Shown one piece after another: positions 42,749-52,148 of a DNA stretch of 64,000 bases. The stretch comes from Lancefieldella rimae ATCC 49626. GTDB lineage: Bacteria > Actinomycetota > Coriobacteriia > Coriobacteriales > Atopobiaceae. The notes beneath the pieces were generated by a model. It was not told where the DNA came from. It saw only the letters and a program-made list of their open reading frames with translations, and made no database searches. Where the stretch lies: positions 1 through 64,000 of the forward strand of contig NZ_ACFE01000003.1 of NCBI RefSeq assembly GCF_000174015.1. Reading direction: 5' to 3'. Both the position numbers and the translations under genes were made by a program. Within the stretch, counting starts at the first letter, position 1, and the number at the start of each line of letters is the position of its first letter.

Positions 42749-43753
42749 ATGAAAATCCTGTTTTACGGTACTCAGAGCTACGATCGGCACTCCTTTGATA
42801 AGGAGCTTACGGATTATCCCGATGTCTCCATCGATTACACCGAGATTAACCTCACGCCGCTGACCGCTTCACTCGCACAGGGCTACGATGCCGTTTGCGC
42901 CTTTGTCAACGCTGACGCCAGCATCATGACCCTTGAGATTCTTGCAGGCTTTGGCGTCAAGCTCGTGCTCATGCGCTGCGCCGGATTTGATGCCGTCAAC
43001 GTTGAGGCTGCAAAAGACCTTGGCATCAAAGTAACACGCGTTCCCGCGTATTCTCCTGAAGCAATCGCCGAGCACGCTATGGGTCTTGGTCTTTGTGCAA
43101 ACCGTCGTATTCATCGTGGATATAACCGTATACGTGAAAACGATTTCTCACTCGTTGGTCTTGTCGGTGAAACACTTCATGGAAAGACGGCCGGCATCGT
43201 TGGTACGGGCCGTATTGGTGCGGCACTTTGCCGTATCTGCAAAGGCTTTGGTATGACCGTCCTTGGCGCGGATCTCTATCCCAACCAAAAACTGGTTGAT
43301 GAAGAGCACGTCGTAGACGAGTACGTTGATTACGACGAACTTTGGAAGCGCTCTGACTTTATCTCTTTGCATGCCTTCCTGAATGAGGAAAGCTACCACA
43401 TGATTAACGATAAGACCATTGGTCAGATGAAAGACGGTGTCATCCTGGTTAATACCGGACGTGGCGGCCTCGTTGATACCCAGGCGCTTATTCGCGGTAT
43501 CCTTTCCGGAAAAATTGGCGCATGTGGCCTTGACGTGTATGAAGAAGAAAACCCCAACGTCTACCGCGATCGTGGCGATGAGGTCTTTAGCTCAGTCACC
43601 GCAGAGCTTTGCTCCTTCCCTAACGTCATTATGACAAGCCACCAGGCATTCTTTACTCACGAAGCTCTCGCGCAAATCGCTCGAGTCACGCTTGAAAATG
43701 CTCAGGCATATGCAACAGGTAAAGAATTTATCGATAAGAGCGTGGTTTGCTAA
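42749..43753 (+). CDS. ldhA: D-lactate dehydrogenase
   Basis: A 334-residue D-2-hydroxyacid dehydrogenase reducing pyruvate to D-lactate with NADH. It has the substrate-side start MKILFYGTQSYDRHSF, PAYSPEAIAEHAMGL, dinucleotide motif GIVGTGRIGAA (near 150), NTGRGGLVDTQAL with the catalytic Arg nearby, an active-site Glu in YEEENPN and a His in TSHQAFFTHEAL (near 300). This motif set is closest to the LdhA-type enzymes. GGAGG precedes the ATG. Pyruvate kinase follows on the same strand, joining pyruvate formation to its reduction. Confidence 0.92.
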   Translation: MKILFYGTQSYDRHSFDKELTDYPDVSIDYTEINLTPLTASLAQGYDAVCAFVNADASIMTLEILAGFGVKLVLMRCAGFDAVNVEAAKDLGIKVTRVPAYSPEAIAEHAMGLGLCANRRIHRGYNRIRENDFSLVGLVGETLHGKTAGIVGTGRIGAALCRICKGFGMTVLGADLYPNQKLVDEEHVVDEYVDYDELWKRSDFISLHAFLNEESYHMINDKTIGQMKDGVILVNTGRGGLVDTQALIRGILSGKIGACGLDVYEEENPNVYRDRGDEVFSSVTAELCSFPNVIMTSHQAFFTHEALAQIARVTLENAQAYATGKEFIDKSVVC

Positions 43754-43847
43754 CGTTTCACCGTAAACCGCTCTTAAATAGTTTATCCGCTCGGGTATTT
43801 GCATTGTGTCTGCACCTGAGTTCATCTCAACAATGAAAAGGAGAAAC

Positions 43848-45293
43848 ATGGCACAGAAGAAGAAAACAAAGATCGTATGCACCATGGGACCTGCAACGGA
43901 AAGTGATGAGGTTCTTACGGAGCTTATTAAATCAGGCATGAACGTTGCCCGATTTAACTTCTCACATGGCAGCCATGACTACCACCGCAACATGATCGCC
44001 CGTGTTCGTAATATCTCTGCCGAACTGGGAATTCCTGTTGCCATCATGCTTGACACCAAAGGACCCGAGGTTCGCACGGGCGTTCTTGAGGGTGGCAAGA
44101 AGGTCATGCTTAACACCGGTGATGAGGTTGTCATCACTACTGACGACGATGTAATCGGAACCGCAAAGCGCTTCTCGCTTGACTACAAAAACCTTCCTCA
44201 CGAAGTTGAGAAGGGCTCCATCATCTTGATTGACGACGGCCTTATCGGTCTTGAGGTTGATCATGTTGAAGGCACCGATATGCACTGCAAGGTCATCAAC
44301 GGCGGCGAGCTTGGCGAGAAGAAGGGCGTCAACGTTCCTAACGTTAACATTGGCCTTCCCTCCGTTACCGAGCAGGACCGCGCTGACATCATGTTTGGCT
44401 GCGAGCTTGGTATTGACGCCATTGCCGCATCCTTCATTCGCGATGGTGAAGCCGTAAGTGAAATCCGCGATATCTGCCGCGAGATGGGTACCCCACACGT
44501 TCAGATCTTCCCCAAGATTGAGTCCGTCCTTGGCGTCAAGAACTTTGATGAAATTCTTTCCGCTTCCGACGGCATCATGGTTGCCCGTGGTGATCTGGGC
44601 GTCGAGGTTCCTGCAGCTGAGGTTCCTCACATCCAGAAGACCATCATCAAGAAGTGCAATGCGGCGTACAAGCCTGTTATCACGGCAACTCAGATGCTTG
44701 ATTCCATGATCCGCAATCCTCGCCCCACCCGTGCTGAGGTTACCGACGTTGCAAATGCCATCTATGATGGCACCGACTGCGTCATGCTTTCCGGCGAATC
44801 CGCAGCCGGTAAGTATCCTGTTGAAGCCGTTAAAACCATGGCGGCCATCTGCAAAGAGACCGAGAAGTACCTCTCTGTCAAGGATACCTATCATCAGCGC
44901 AAAGGCCTCAAGAACATCAACGGTGCTACCGGCTTTGCAGCCGTTAACATGGCTCTGACCGTTGACGCCAAATGCATCATCTGCCCAACGCATTCAGGCC
45001 GTACCGCCCGCTTGGTGTCAAACTTCCGTCCGAAGCGTCCGCTGTATGCCATGTCTCCAAGCGATGAGGCAATTCGCCGTACCTGCTTCTACTGGGGCGT
45101 TTATGCATACAAGACAACCGAGCAGGGATCCCTTGCCAACACCATGTACAATGCGTTGCAGGTTGCCAAAGAGGTTGGTGTCGCCGAGCCGGGCGATTTG
45201 GTAGTACTTACCGCAGGCGATCCTCAGACGAGTCCTCGTCTTGGTGATTACACCACTTCCACCAACGTTGCCATGATCTGCCAGGTTCAGTAG
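43848..45293 (+). CDS. pyk: pyruvate kinase
   Basis: This glycolytic enzyme makes pyruvate and ATP from phosphoenolpyruvate. The 481 residues include KIVCTMGPATES, NFSHGSHDYH, MLDTKGPEVRTG, FPKIESVLGVKNFDEI, the signature DGIMVARGDLGVEVP and ATQMLDSMIRNPRPTRAE. The usual C-terminal domain is present. The start is the ATG at 43848 with AAGGAG; an upstream ATG at 43806 lacks one. A strong terminator follows. Confidence 0.97.
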   Translation: MAQKKKTKIVCTMGPATESDEVLTELIKSGMNVARFNFSHGSHDYHRNMIARVRNISAELGIPVAIMLDTKGPEVRTGVLEGGKKVMLNTGDEVVITTDDDVIGTAKRFSLDYKNLPHEVEKGSIILIDDGLIGLEVDHVEGTDMHCKVINGGELGEKKGVNVPNVNIGLPSVTEQDRADIMFGCELGIDAIAASFIRDGEAVSEIRDICREMGTPHVQIFPKIESVLGVKNFDEILSASDGIMVARGDLGVEVPAAEVPHIQKTIIKKCNAAYKPVITATQMLDSMIRNPRPTRAEVTDVANAIYDGTDCVMLSGESAAGKYPVEAVKTMAAICKETEKYLSVKDTYHQRKGLKNINGATGFAAVNMALTVDAKCIICPTHSGRTARLVSNFRPKRPLYAMSPSDEAIRRTCFYWGVYAYKTTEQGSLANTMYNALQVAKEVGVAEPGDLVVLTAGDPQTSPRLGDYTTSTNVAMICQVQ

Positions 45294-45330
45294 GCTGAAG
45301 CAGCACGTCTTACAGAAGTTGTTACAAAAA

Positions 45331-45356
45331 ATGCGCCCCGCTTAAGTGGGGCGCAT
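45331..45356 (+). terminator. terminator after pyruvate kinase
   Basis: ATGCGCCCC (45331-45339) pairs with GGGGCGCAT (45348-45356). A-rich sequence precedes and TTTTG follows, so it can work in both directions between the convergent pyk and dehydrogenase genes. Confidence 0.9.
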
Positions 45357-45413
45357 TTTGTATGTCTGTACGTCTTACGCACGGTATTGTCGCCAAAACC
45401 GGCAACATCGTTG

Positions 45414-46637
45414 CTATAGCTTACGTGGCACCGTTGTCTCAGTAGTTACAGCGTGGGCAGCAACGGCTTCAAGAGCTGCGGCTTCCGCGGCCGTATTGCC
45501 AGCTTTGTGTGCACGACCATACGCATCGACATCAAGAATTGCCTGACGGAAGCGCTCGGGTGTATACCCATAGGGAGCACGACCCCACTCGTTGGTCTTT
45601 TGTGCCACTGCGAGAATGGCATCGAGATCGGCATCTTGAGAAAGCTCAGTAATATCAAGAGATTCCAGCGTTGTAGGCAATCCCAGTTTCTCATTCAAAG
45701 CAACCTGCGCCTTCAGGCCTTCAATATTGTTGTCAAACGCATACAGGACACATGTGCCAAAGGAGACCACCTCACCATGAAGGTGCTTCTCGGCACGCTC
45801 CCCTAAAATGGTAAAGCCATTATAGAAGGCATGCGCCGTTGAGGAATTGAAGTAGTACGCACCGCGCTCGGCTGCAAGATTAGTGGTCATGTTGGAAACC
45901 ACGCCGGCGGTCACAATGATATTGAGTACGATGCGCTCAAACGCATCCGATGGAATACCCGCGCGCTTATCGGCAAGTGCCTGCTCGGCATAGTCAAAAA
46001 GCGGATCCACACATGCTCCTCCTGCAAGGGCGCGACCCATAAGTGGACTGTGAACGAGGTCAACATCGCGCGAAGAGAGCTCCACCTCAGGACCTTTGGA
46101 AAATGCATCGCCAATACCGGCCCAAAAATACTCATCGGGAGATTCAACGATAATTTGCGTATCGATAAAGGTATGCACGGGAAGTTCGGCCGGAATAAAG
46201 TATGTATCGGAAGAGCCGTCTTCCTTATAAAATACCGCAATGCGGGTAATGGGCGCACAATTGGAAGCAAGCGTTGGGAACGTGAAGTATGGCTTGTCCA
46301 GGATGGTTGCAATTTCTTTGCCCTCATCAATGGCACGACCGCCACCCATCAAAAAGAGCATATCGGCAGCACGAACGTCCTCACGCTCAGCAATGGCGCG
46401 GGCATTTGCATGTGTGGAGTTGGTTCCGTAGACAACCCAGCTATCGACAACGACATCGGAGCCAAGAAGTGCGTCAAGCAATCGCTGTTTGCCCTTCTCC
46501 ATAGCGATCTTACCGCCGATAACAACGGCATGTGAGCCAAAACGCCTCGTAATATGGGGAACAGCCTGGTATGCATCAACGCCAACCGTATACGACGGCA
46601 AATACTCCGTAAATGTTCCTCGAGATTCCATCTTATC
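45414..46637 (-). CDS. iron-containing alcohol dehydrogenase-family protein
   Basis: A 407-residue member of the iron-dependent alcohol/glycerol dehydrogenase superfamily. It has an N-terminal nucleotide domain (LFLMGGGRAIDEGKEIA, TFPTLASNCAPITRIAVFYKEDG) and a C-terminal metal domain (SSTAHAFYNGFTILGERAEKHLHGEVVSFG supplies His ligands). It resembles GldA-like enzymes but the substrate is open, and it differs clearly from the second GldA gene at 58 kb. The ATG at 46637 has AAAGGGAAG upstream. A palindrome 43 bp upstream may regulate it. Confidence 0.85.
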   Translation of the reverse strand, partial: DKMESRGTFTEYLPSYTVGVDAYQAVPHITRRFGSHAVVIGGKIAMEKGKQRLLDALLGSDVVVDSWVVYGTNSTHANARAIAEREDVRAADMLFLMGGGRAIDEGKEIATILDKPYFTFPTLASNCAPITRIAVFYKEDGSSDTYFIPAELPVHTFIDTQIIVESPDEYFWAGIGDAFSKGPEVELSSRDVDLVHSPLMGRALAGGACVDPLFDYAEQALADKRAGIPSDAFERIVLNIIVTAGVVSNMTTNLAAERGAYYFNSSTAHAFYNGFTILGERAEKHLHGEVVSFGTCVLYAFDNNIEGLKAQVALNEKLGLPTTLESLDITELSQDADLDAILAVAQKTNEWGRAPYGYTPERFRQAILDVDAYGRAHKAGNTAAEAAALEAVAAHAVTTETTVPRKL

Positions 46638-46679
46638 CATAGCTCTTCCCTTTCGTGCCCTTTTCCGTGCAACCAACAT

Positions 46680-46697
46680 GTGTAGGCTAGTCTACAC
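46680..46697. promoter_or_regulatory. 18-bp near-palindrome upstream of the iron-type dehydrogenase
   Basis: GTGTAG (46680-46685), GCTAGT, CTACAC (46692-46697) forms a palindrome with one mismatched pair, just upstream of the dehydrogenase ATG at 46637. It looks like a dimeric repressor site. The cognate regulator is unknown. Confidence 0.45.
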
Positions 46698-46737
46698 GGA
46701 CGGACAACGATACGGGAGTCAGTTTGCAGAGGGATAA

Positions 46738-47421
46738 TCAGGTTGTAACAATTTCATGTCGTCCGGTAAGCCCGCGAAGCATAACCCAATGAGCTTCGGC
46801 GGCAGCTGTCGAGAAGAACTTCTTGTTAAGCATGCTATAGTGTGGACTCTCTTCATGTGCGACGAGATTGGTCTGTGCAATTTCATCAATCACTTCAAGC
46901 GCGGCGCAGATATCCACTTCCCGTACACAATACTGTGGATACGCCGCTCCTTGTTGCACGAGCTCAGATGTCAGGCGAGGCAGACGCCCCATCGTCAACG
47001 ATCGACCATACAAATCAAAATCCGTTTGCTTTCGAATGCGCGTCTTTTCTCCCACGGGAATATCATGAGCGTGAATATAGCGCCGCGTATATTTGTTGTA
47101 CGTGTGATCACAAACAATATGGCACCAAACGCCCAACATGAGATCGGTAACCTCACCCATCCTTCTCTCAAAATCATACGAAGCAATGAAGTTACGCCAG
47201 TAGCGTTTATAGTTAGGCAGTGGTATCCCACCGGGATACGACTGGTGCGTACGGCAATATCCCAAAATCTTGGTAGGATGGGGCACCATATATCCCACAT
47301 ACACATCAGGCAACACGTTGCCAAACAAGAACGCATCCACATCGCTCACACCTAAAGAGCGAGCCCCTGCATCTGCGAGAAGCCGATTTGCGTGAGCGAT
47401 GTGTACGTTCCAACTAGGCAC
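46738..47421 (-). CDS. zinc-dependent phospholipase C-like protein
   Basis: A 227-residue protein with the N-terminal metal-site pattern of the zinc-dependent phospholipase C/S1-P1 nuclease fold: MPSWNVHIAHANRLL, AFLFGNVLPDVYVGYM, THQSY and a central LGVWCHIVCDHTYNKY. There is no signal peptide, so it is probably cytoplasmic and its activity is unproven. Its start abuts the pheT stop, so it is transcribed with pheST. Confidence 0.75.
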   Translation of the reverse strand: MPSWNVHIAHANRLLADAGARSLGVSDVDAFLFGNVLPDVYVGYMVPHPTKILGYCRTHQSYPGGIPLPNYKRYWRNFIASYDFERRMGEVTDLMLGVWCHIVCDHTYNKYTRRYIHAHDIPVGEKTRIRKQTDFDLYGRSLTMGRLPRLTSELVQQGAAYPQYCVREVDICAALEVIDEIAQTNLVAHEESPHYSMLNKKFFSTAAAEAHWVMLRGLTGRHEIVTT

Positions 47422-49899
47422 CTATGATCTAACCTCTCCGCCGGTTGAACGCATGACTTTCTCAACCAGCTTAGTGTGGGTCTTCTCAACTTCCTCCGAC
47501 GTCAGTGTCCGATTGTCAGCACGATACGTCAGCGAGAAGGCCATGGATTTCTTACCCTCTCCGACACGCACACGATCGCGATAGACATCAAAGAGACGAA
47601 CGTCAACCAAAAGCTTACCACCTGCCGAATGAAGGCGCTGCATCAGTTGTTCACAGGTAACTTTTTCATCAACCACAATCGCCAAGTCGATGGAAATACC
47701 CGGATATGTCGGTGGCTCAACAATCGGCAAATCTTTGCGGGCAAGGCGCTGAAGCATTGCCACGGAAAGCTCAAAAGCAACGACAGGAACCTCAATGCCA
47801 AAGTTCTGAAGCGCAAGCGGATGAATGGTGCCAACCCAACCAATAACCCCGTCTGCCGCGAGAACTTCGGCGGCACATCCCGGCTGCAACCAACCATACG
47901 TATCGGGATCTGCTACGCGAAAGCGCACCTTTGGTATACGCAAAATCTCAAGTAAGCCCTCAACGACTCCCTTAGCATCAAAGAAATCGTATGCCGGCCA
48001 CTTCATATTCCAACTGTCTTCGGCGGGTCTACCGCAAAGTACGCCTGCCACAAAACTTGGTTCATCAGGCTGGCTCTTACCTTCATGTCCAAAGAGGACC
48101 CGGCCAATCTCATAGAGTGCGATATTTTCCACGCCATGATCAAGGTTATAGGCAACCGAGCGTAAAAGTCCCGGCAAAAGAGATCGACGCATCTCTGACT
48201 GATCTGCTACCAGCGGATTGATAACCCGGACGGGAAGGCCGCGACCTTCTTCACTCATACCAAGCTTCGCAAGATCGTCAGAACTCGCAAAGAGGTACGA
48301 CTTGGTCTCATTCAAGCCGAGTGCCCGCAGCGTGCGCCCAATCTTACGCACTCGAATCTGCTCTGCAGTCAAACCTCCCGCATGATTTTTGGCTGCCGGC
48401 AGCGTTGCGGTGATGTCACCTTCGCCCCAAAGACGCACGACTTCTTCAATCAGATCTACCTCTCGCGTCAGGTCGGGACGATTGGTCGGAACCGTCACCG
48501 TCACTGATGCCAAAGAACCGTCCTTGGCATAGGTCTTCTCGCCAATCGCACAGCCAAGGCGAGAAAGACGGCCAAACATGAAGTCATCGTCAATCGTGGC
48601 CCCTGCAAGAGCGCGCGCACGAGAAGGACGGAAGACAATGGAAACGGCCTCGGTTGGTGCAGGATAAACATCTACAATACCGGGACAAACCTCCGCACCA
48701 CAGCACTCCTCAAAGAGAGCCGCCGCAATGCTTGCCACATCGGCGCAGCCATGGGGATCAACTTCACGCTCATAGCGGATTGAGGCTTCGCTCATGAGAT
48801 CAAGATTTCTGCTGGTGCGGCTGATGTGCCCATGATCAAAAGCAGCCGATTCGAGAAGCACGTCATGAGTGGTTTCATCAATCTCGGAGTCAAGTCCACC
48901 TATAACACCGGCAAGGGCAATCGGCGTCTTACCGTCATCGGTAATAACGGTCATATCGGACGTGAGAGTGCGCTCCTGTCCATCCAGCGTGGTAATGTGC
49001 TCGCCGTCCGTTGCGGCCCGTACCACAATGTGGCGCTTACCGTCTCGCTCAGTTAACTTACCAAGGTCAAAGGCATGAAGGGGCTGGCCCGTTAGGTACA
49101 TTACATAATTGGTAACGTCAACCACATTGTTAATGGGACGACTTCCCGCAGCGGTAATACGGCGGGCAAGCCACTCCGGACTTGCGCCGATCTTAACGTT
49201 GCGCACCACGCGTGCGGTATACCGGGAGCACAGCGACGTATCGGCAACCTCAACGTCTACGAGATCCGCCGCATGAGGGCCTTGTTCAACCTTCACGGAC
49301 GGAAGTTCAATATGGGTGTCCGTATCATACATGGCAGACACTTCAACCGCCATGCCCGTCATGGAAAGGCAGTCGGGACGGTTGGGGGTAATTTCGCAGT
49401 CAAGTACCGTGTCGGAAATGCCGAGATACTCGGTTATTGGCACCCCGATAGGAGCGTCATTGGGAAGAATCATGATACCGTCGTACTCATCTCCCAGACC
49501 AAGCTCTCGAAGAGAACAGTTCATGCCACATGACTCAACGCCACGCAACTTGGACTTCTTGATCTTAAAGTCTCCCGGAAGCACTGCGCCAATCATTGCG
49601 GTTACAATGTGGTCTCCTTCGTTGAAGTTTTGCGCACCGCACACAATCTGAAGCGGCTCGGGATTACCGTTGGCATCAACGTTATTCTCGCCTACATCAA
49701 CAAGGGTTACAAACATATGGTCAGAATCGGGATGTGGTGTTTTCTTCACAATACGTGCCGTTACCACATGATCTAAGTTTGCTCCCACACGCTCGACCGC
49801 TTCAACTTCAGTACCGGTACGAGCACACTCTTTTTCAAGGTCAAGCGGGTTTTCTGGAATATCAACCATCGTCTTGAGCCACTCATAAGATACGCGCAT
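47422..49899 (-). CDS. pheT: phenylalanyl-tRNA synthetase beta subunit
   Basis: The 825-residue large subunit of the alpha2-beta2 synthetase. It has an N-terminal tRNA-binding OB domain (near 40-155, VVTARIVKKTPHPDSDHMFVT), B3/B4 editing domain (TPNRPDCLSMTGMA, then NVVDVTNYVMYLTGQPLHAFD), B5 (SRARALAG and onwards) and a C-terminal anticodon-binding domain (PPTYPGISIDLAIVVDEKVT). AAAGG precedes the ATG. It follows pheS by 60 bp. Confidence 0.97.
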   Translation of the reverse strand: MRVSYEWLKTMVDIPENPLDLEKECARTGTEVEAVERVGANLDHVVTARIVKKTPHPDSDHMFVTLVDVGENNVDANGNPEPLQIVCGAQNFNEGDHIVTAMIGAVLPGDFKIKKSKLRGVESCGMNCSLRELGLGDEYDGIMILPNDAPIGVPITEYLGISDTVLDCEITPNRPDCLSMTGMAVEVSAMYDTDTHIELPSVKVEQGPHAADLVDVEVADTSLCSRYTARVVRNVKIGASPEWLARRITAAGSRPINNVVDVTNYVMYLTGQPLHAFDLGKLTERDGKRHIVVRAATDGEHITTLDGQERTLTSDMTVITDDGKTPIALAGVIGGLDSEIDETTHDVLLESAAFDHGHISRTSRNLDLMSEASIRYEREVDPHGCADVASIAAALFEECCGAEVCPGIVDVYPAPTEAVSIVFRPSRARALAGATIDDDFMFGRLSRLGCAIGEKTYAKDGSLASVTVTVPTNRPDLTREVDLIEEVVRLWGEGDITATLPAAKNHAGGLTAEQIRVRKIGRTLRALGLNETKSYLFASSDDLAKLGMSEEGRGLPVRVINPLVADQSEMRRSLLPGLLRSVAYNLDHGVENIALYEIGRVLFGHEGKSQPDEPSFVAGVLCGRPAEDSWNMKWPAYDFFDAKGVVEGLLEILRIPKVRFRVADPDTYGWLQPGCAAEVLAADGVIGWVGTIHPLALQNFGIEVPVVAFELSVAMLQRLARKDLPIVEPPTYPGISIDLAIVVDEKVTCEQLMQRLHSAGGKLLVDVRLFDVYRDRVRVGEGKKSMAFSLTYRADNRTLTSEEVEKTHTKLVEKVMRSTGGEVRS

Positions 49900-49959
49900 G
49901 AAAAAACCTTTCTCATGAACGCCATAAGCTATACGTCATGGCGTAATAGGAATAGACAA

Positions 49960-51027
49960 TCAGAATTGGCGAAGTACTCGCTCATCGCCGGAAATAAGCA
50001 TGCGCAGATCTGGTATGTCGTAGCGCAGTGCCGCCACACGCTCTACACCAATACCAAATGCAAAACCGGTATAGACTTCCGGATCAATGCCACAATACTC
50101 AAAGACATTAGGGTCAACCATGCCGCAACCAAGAATCTCAAGCCAGCCGGTATTTTTGCAGAAACGACACCCTTTTCCGTGACACACGCCGCACGAAACA
50201 TCCACCTCACAGCTGGGCTCGGTAAACGGGAAGAAATGCGGACGATACCGCGTTGCGCGATCTTTACCAAAAATCTCGCGCGTAAAGTGATCAAGAGTAC
50301 CTTTCAGATCTCCGAACGTAATTCCTTCATCAACCACCAAACCTTCCATCTGTGTAAACTGCGGCAGATGGTTGGCATCGGCAGTATCGGGACGAAATAC
50401 CGTACCGGGACAAATCATGTAGATGGGAGGCTTTTTTGTCTCCATCGTATGTACTTGTACACCAGACGTCTGTGTGCGAAGCAGTACGTCAGATTCGCCA
50501 AGTACATGGCTTTCCTTTCCTTCCGGGGCGTTATCCACCACATAAAACGTATCTTTGGCGGAACGGCTGGGGTGATCCTCAGGAGCATTAAGTGCGGTGA
50601 AGTTATAGTACGTAGTTTCAACATACGGTCCACTCTCAACGGTATACCCCAGGCTCACGAAGATGTCTTCCATCTCCTCGCGCACCTGTTCGATAAGGTG
50701 CTGAGTCCCCGGAGAAAGACGACGTCCCGGCAACGTCACATCAGTCGCCTCGGCACTCATACGGCGCTCAAGCTCAACGCGCTTAAGCGTCACCTGACGT
50801 TCTCTGATTGCCGTTTCAACATTCGCACGCACCGTATTGGCAAGCTGTCCCATAGCAGGCCGCTGGTCTGCGGGAACCGATCCCATCATACGCATAATGG
50901 CCGTAAGCGTTCCCCGCTTACCCAATGCTTTTACGCGGAGCTGTTCGAGTGCGCTCAGGTCAGCTGCCTCAGCAACACCTTTCAGCACCTGCTCGCGAAT
51001 CTGCTGCAATTCTTCGGACATTCCCAT
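49960..51027 (-). CDS. pheS: phenylalanyl-tRNA synthetase alpha subunit
   Basis: The 355-residue catalytic subunit charges tRNA-Phe. An N-terminal coiled coil precedes the class II core: motif 2 around RTQTSGVQVHTME and FRPDTADANHLPQFTQMEGLVVDEG, and motif 3 GCGMVDPNVFEYCGIDPEVYTGFAFGIGVERVAALRY. An internal Cys set (CGVCHGKGCRFC) suggests a zinc site seen in some actinobacterial or firmicute forms. The ATG at 51027 has AAAGGAG upstream. Expression is controlled by the T-box just before it. Confidence 0.97.
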   Translation of the reverse strand: MGMSEELQQIREQVLKGVAEAADLSALEQLRVKALGKRGTLTAIMRMMGSVPADQRPAMGQLANTVRANVETAIRERQVTLKRVELERRMSAEATDVTLPGRRLSPGTQHLIEQVREEMEDIFVSLGYTVESGPYVETTYYNFTALNAPEDHPSRSAKDTFYVVDNAPEGKESHVLGESDVLLRTQTSGVQVHTMETKKPPIYMICPGTVFRPDTADANHLPQFTQMEGLVVDEGITFGDLKGTLDHFTREIFGKDRATRYRPHFFPFTEPSCEVDVSCGVCHGKGCRFCKNTGWLEILGCGMVDPNVFEYCGIDPEVYTGFAFGIGVERVAALRYDIPDLRMLISGDERVLRQF

Positions 51028-51041
51028 ATGCCACTCCTTTG

Positions 51042-51330
51042 ATAAAAAACCGTCCTCGAACACATCTGTGTCCAAGGACGGATGAACTCCGCGGTACCAC
51101 CTCGGTTGACTGACAGGTTTTTTCTCCCACCAGCCCTCTTATATGCTTCGTTTCGTGAAGCGACCGACTTCCCTACTGAGTTTTCAGGCGCATCTTCTTG
51201 TCCTTATCGCCGTTCAGGTTGTAGCTCGGGAGTGAACTTCAGACGCTGCCATGCAGGAACCTCTCAGCTACAAGCTCCCTCTCTGTCCACGACATCTGCG
51301 GCCAAACCTCTCCGTCAACGCGCTTGACTA
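51042..51330 (-). promoter_or_regulatory. T-box riboswitch controlling pheS-pheT
   Basis: On the minus strand the leader contains the diagnostic T-box GGTGGTACCGCGG (51101-51089), whose UGGN bulge pairs with the uncharged tRNA 3' end. It is followed by a terminator stem CCGTCCT/AGGACGG (outer arms 51081-51075 and 51056-51050) and TTTTTT (51049-51044). Upstream, TTGTAGCT and AGCTACAA can form the base of Stem I. A TTC (51236-51234) in its 3' side is the likely Phe specifier codon. The upstream limit is approximate. Uncharged tRNA-Phe should favour read-through into pheS. Confidence 0.9.
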
Positions 51331-51335
51331 GAATA

Positions 51336-52148
51336 TCACACGTGAGCTCTCCGGGCGGTAGAAACCACCTTCTTCATTGCAAATATAACAAGAAGTACCA
51401 AAACCGCGAGAAGAACAATGGTGCCGCCCGGTTTCAGTCCCAGCTCATAGGAAATTATGAGCCCGCTTAAAGACGTAAGCACTCCGATGGCGGAAGAAAT
51501 GAAACAGCACTGTTTCCACGAGCGCGAAAGCTGCAGCGCACACGCCACGGGAACCACCATCATGCTGGAAACAATAAGAGAACCGACGGTTCGCGCAGCT
51601 ACCGCAACTACCAATGCCACGGCAATAATAAAGCCAAAATTCGTAAGGCCAACGTGGACACCGACGGCACGAGCGTGTCGTTCATCAAATGACATTAAAA
51701 AGAGCTCTCGACGCATACAGACAACATAACATACGGCAAGAACGCTAATTGCCATAATGATGTGTGTTTCTTGTGCGCTCACCGTTAAGATGCTGCCAAA
51801 CATAAAGCTGTTAAAACTTGACGAGTTTGGCACAAATCCTGAAAGTACGCCCGCAAGACCGATGCCGGCAGCCATAACAATGGCAACTGCCAACTCGGAC
51901 TGCTCCTTAAAGCGTCTGCGCACTCCCTCAACGCACAACGCTCCGGCAAGACACGCCACTACCGCTCCCACAACCGGACTGATGCCGGCGATAAGTCCTC
52001 CCGCAACGCCCGCAAGAGACGTATGGGAAAGCGCATCGCCGATCATCGAAAGTCGTCTCAGCACCACGGTCACTCCGATAAGCGGGATAACCGCTCCTAA
52101 AAGCACACCGACCATGAGACCTCGCTGCATGAATACATACTCAAACAT
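51336..52148 (-). CDS. znuB: zinc ABC transporter permease
   Basis: A 270-residue ABC-3 family permease (ZnuB/AdcB type). There are about eight hydrophobic segments, with family segments MIGDALSHTSLAGVAGG and AARTVGSLIVSSMMVVPVACAL. With ZnuC and the binding lipoprotein it imports Zn2+ (Mn2+ cannot be excluded). The ATG at 52148 has GGGAGGG upstream and overlaps the znuC end by 8 bp, indicating coupling. Confidence 0.92.
   Translation of the reverse strand: MFEYVFMQRGLMVGVLLGAVIPLIGVTVVLRRLSMIGDALSHTSLAGVAGGLIAGISPVVGAVVACLAGALCVEGVRRRFKEQSELAVAIVMAAGIGLAGVLSGFVPNSSSFNSFMFGSILTVSAQETHIIMAISVLAVCYVVCMRRELFLMSFDERHARAVGVHVGLTNFGFIIAVALVVAVAARTVGSLIVSSMMVVPVACALQLSRSWKQCCFISSAIGVLTSLSGLIISYELGLKPGGTIVLLAVLVLLVIFAMKKVVSTARRAHV

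Noticed and set aside
43962-44993. 343-codon open frame antisense to pyruvate kinase
   Set aside because: It is a shadow of the high-bias pyk gene, with no recognisable domain.
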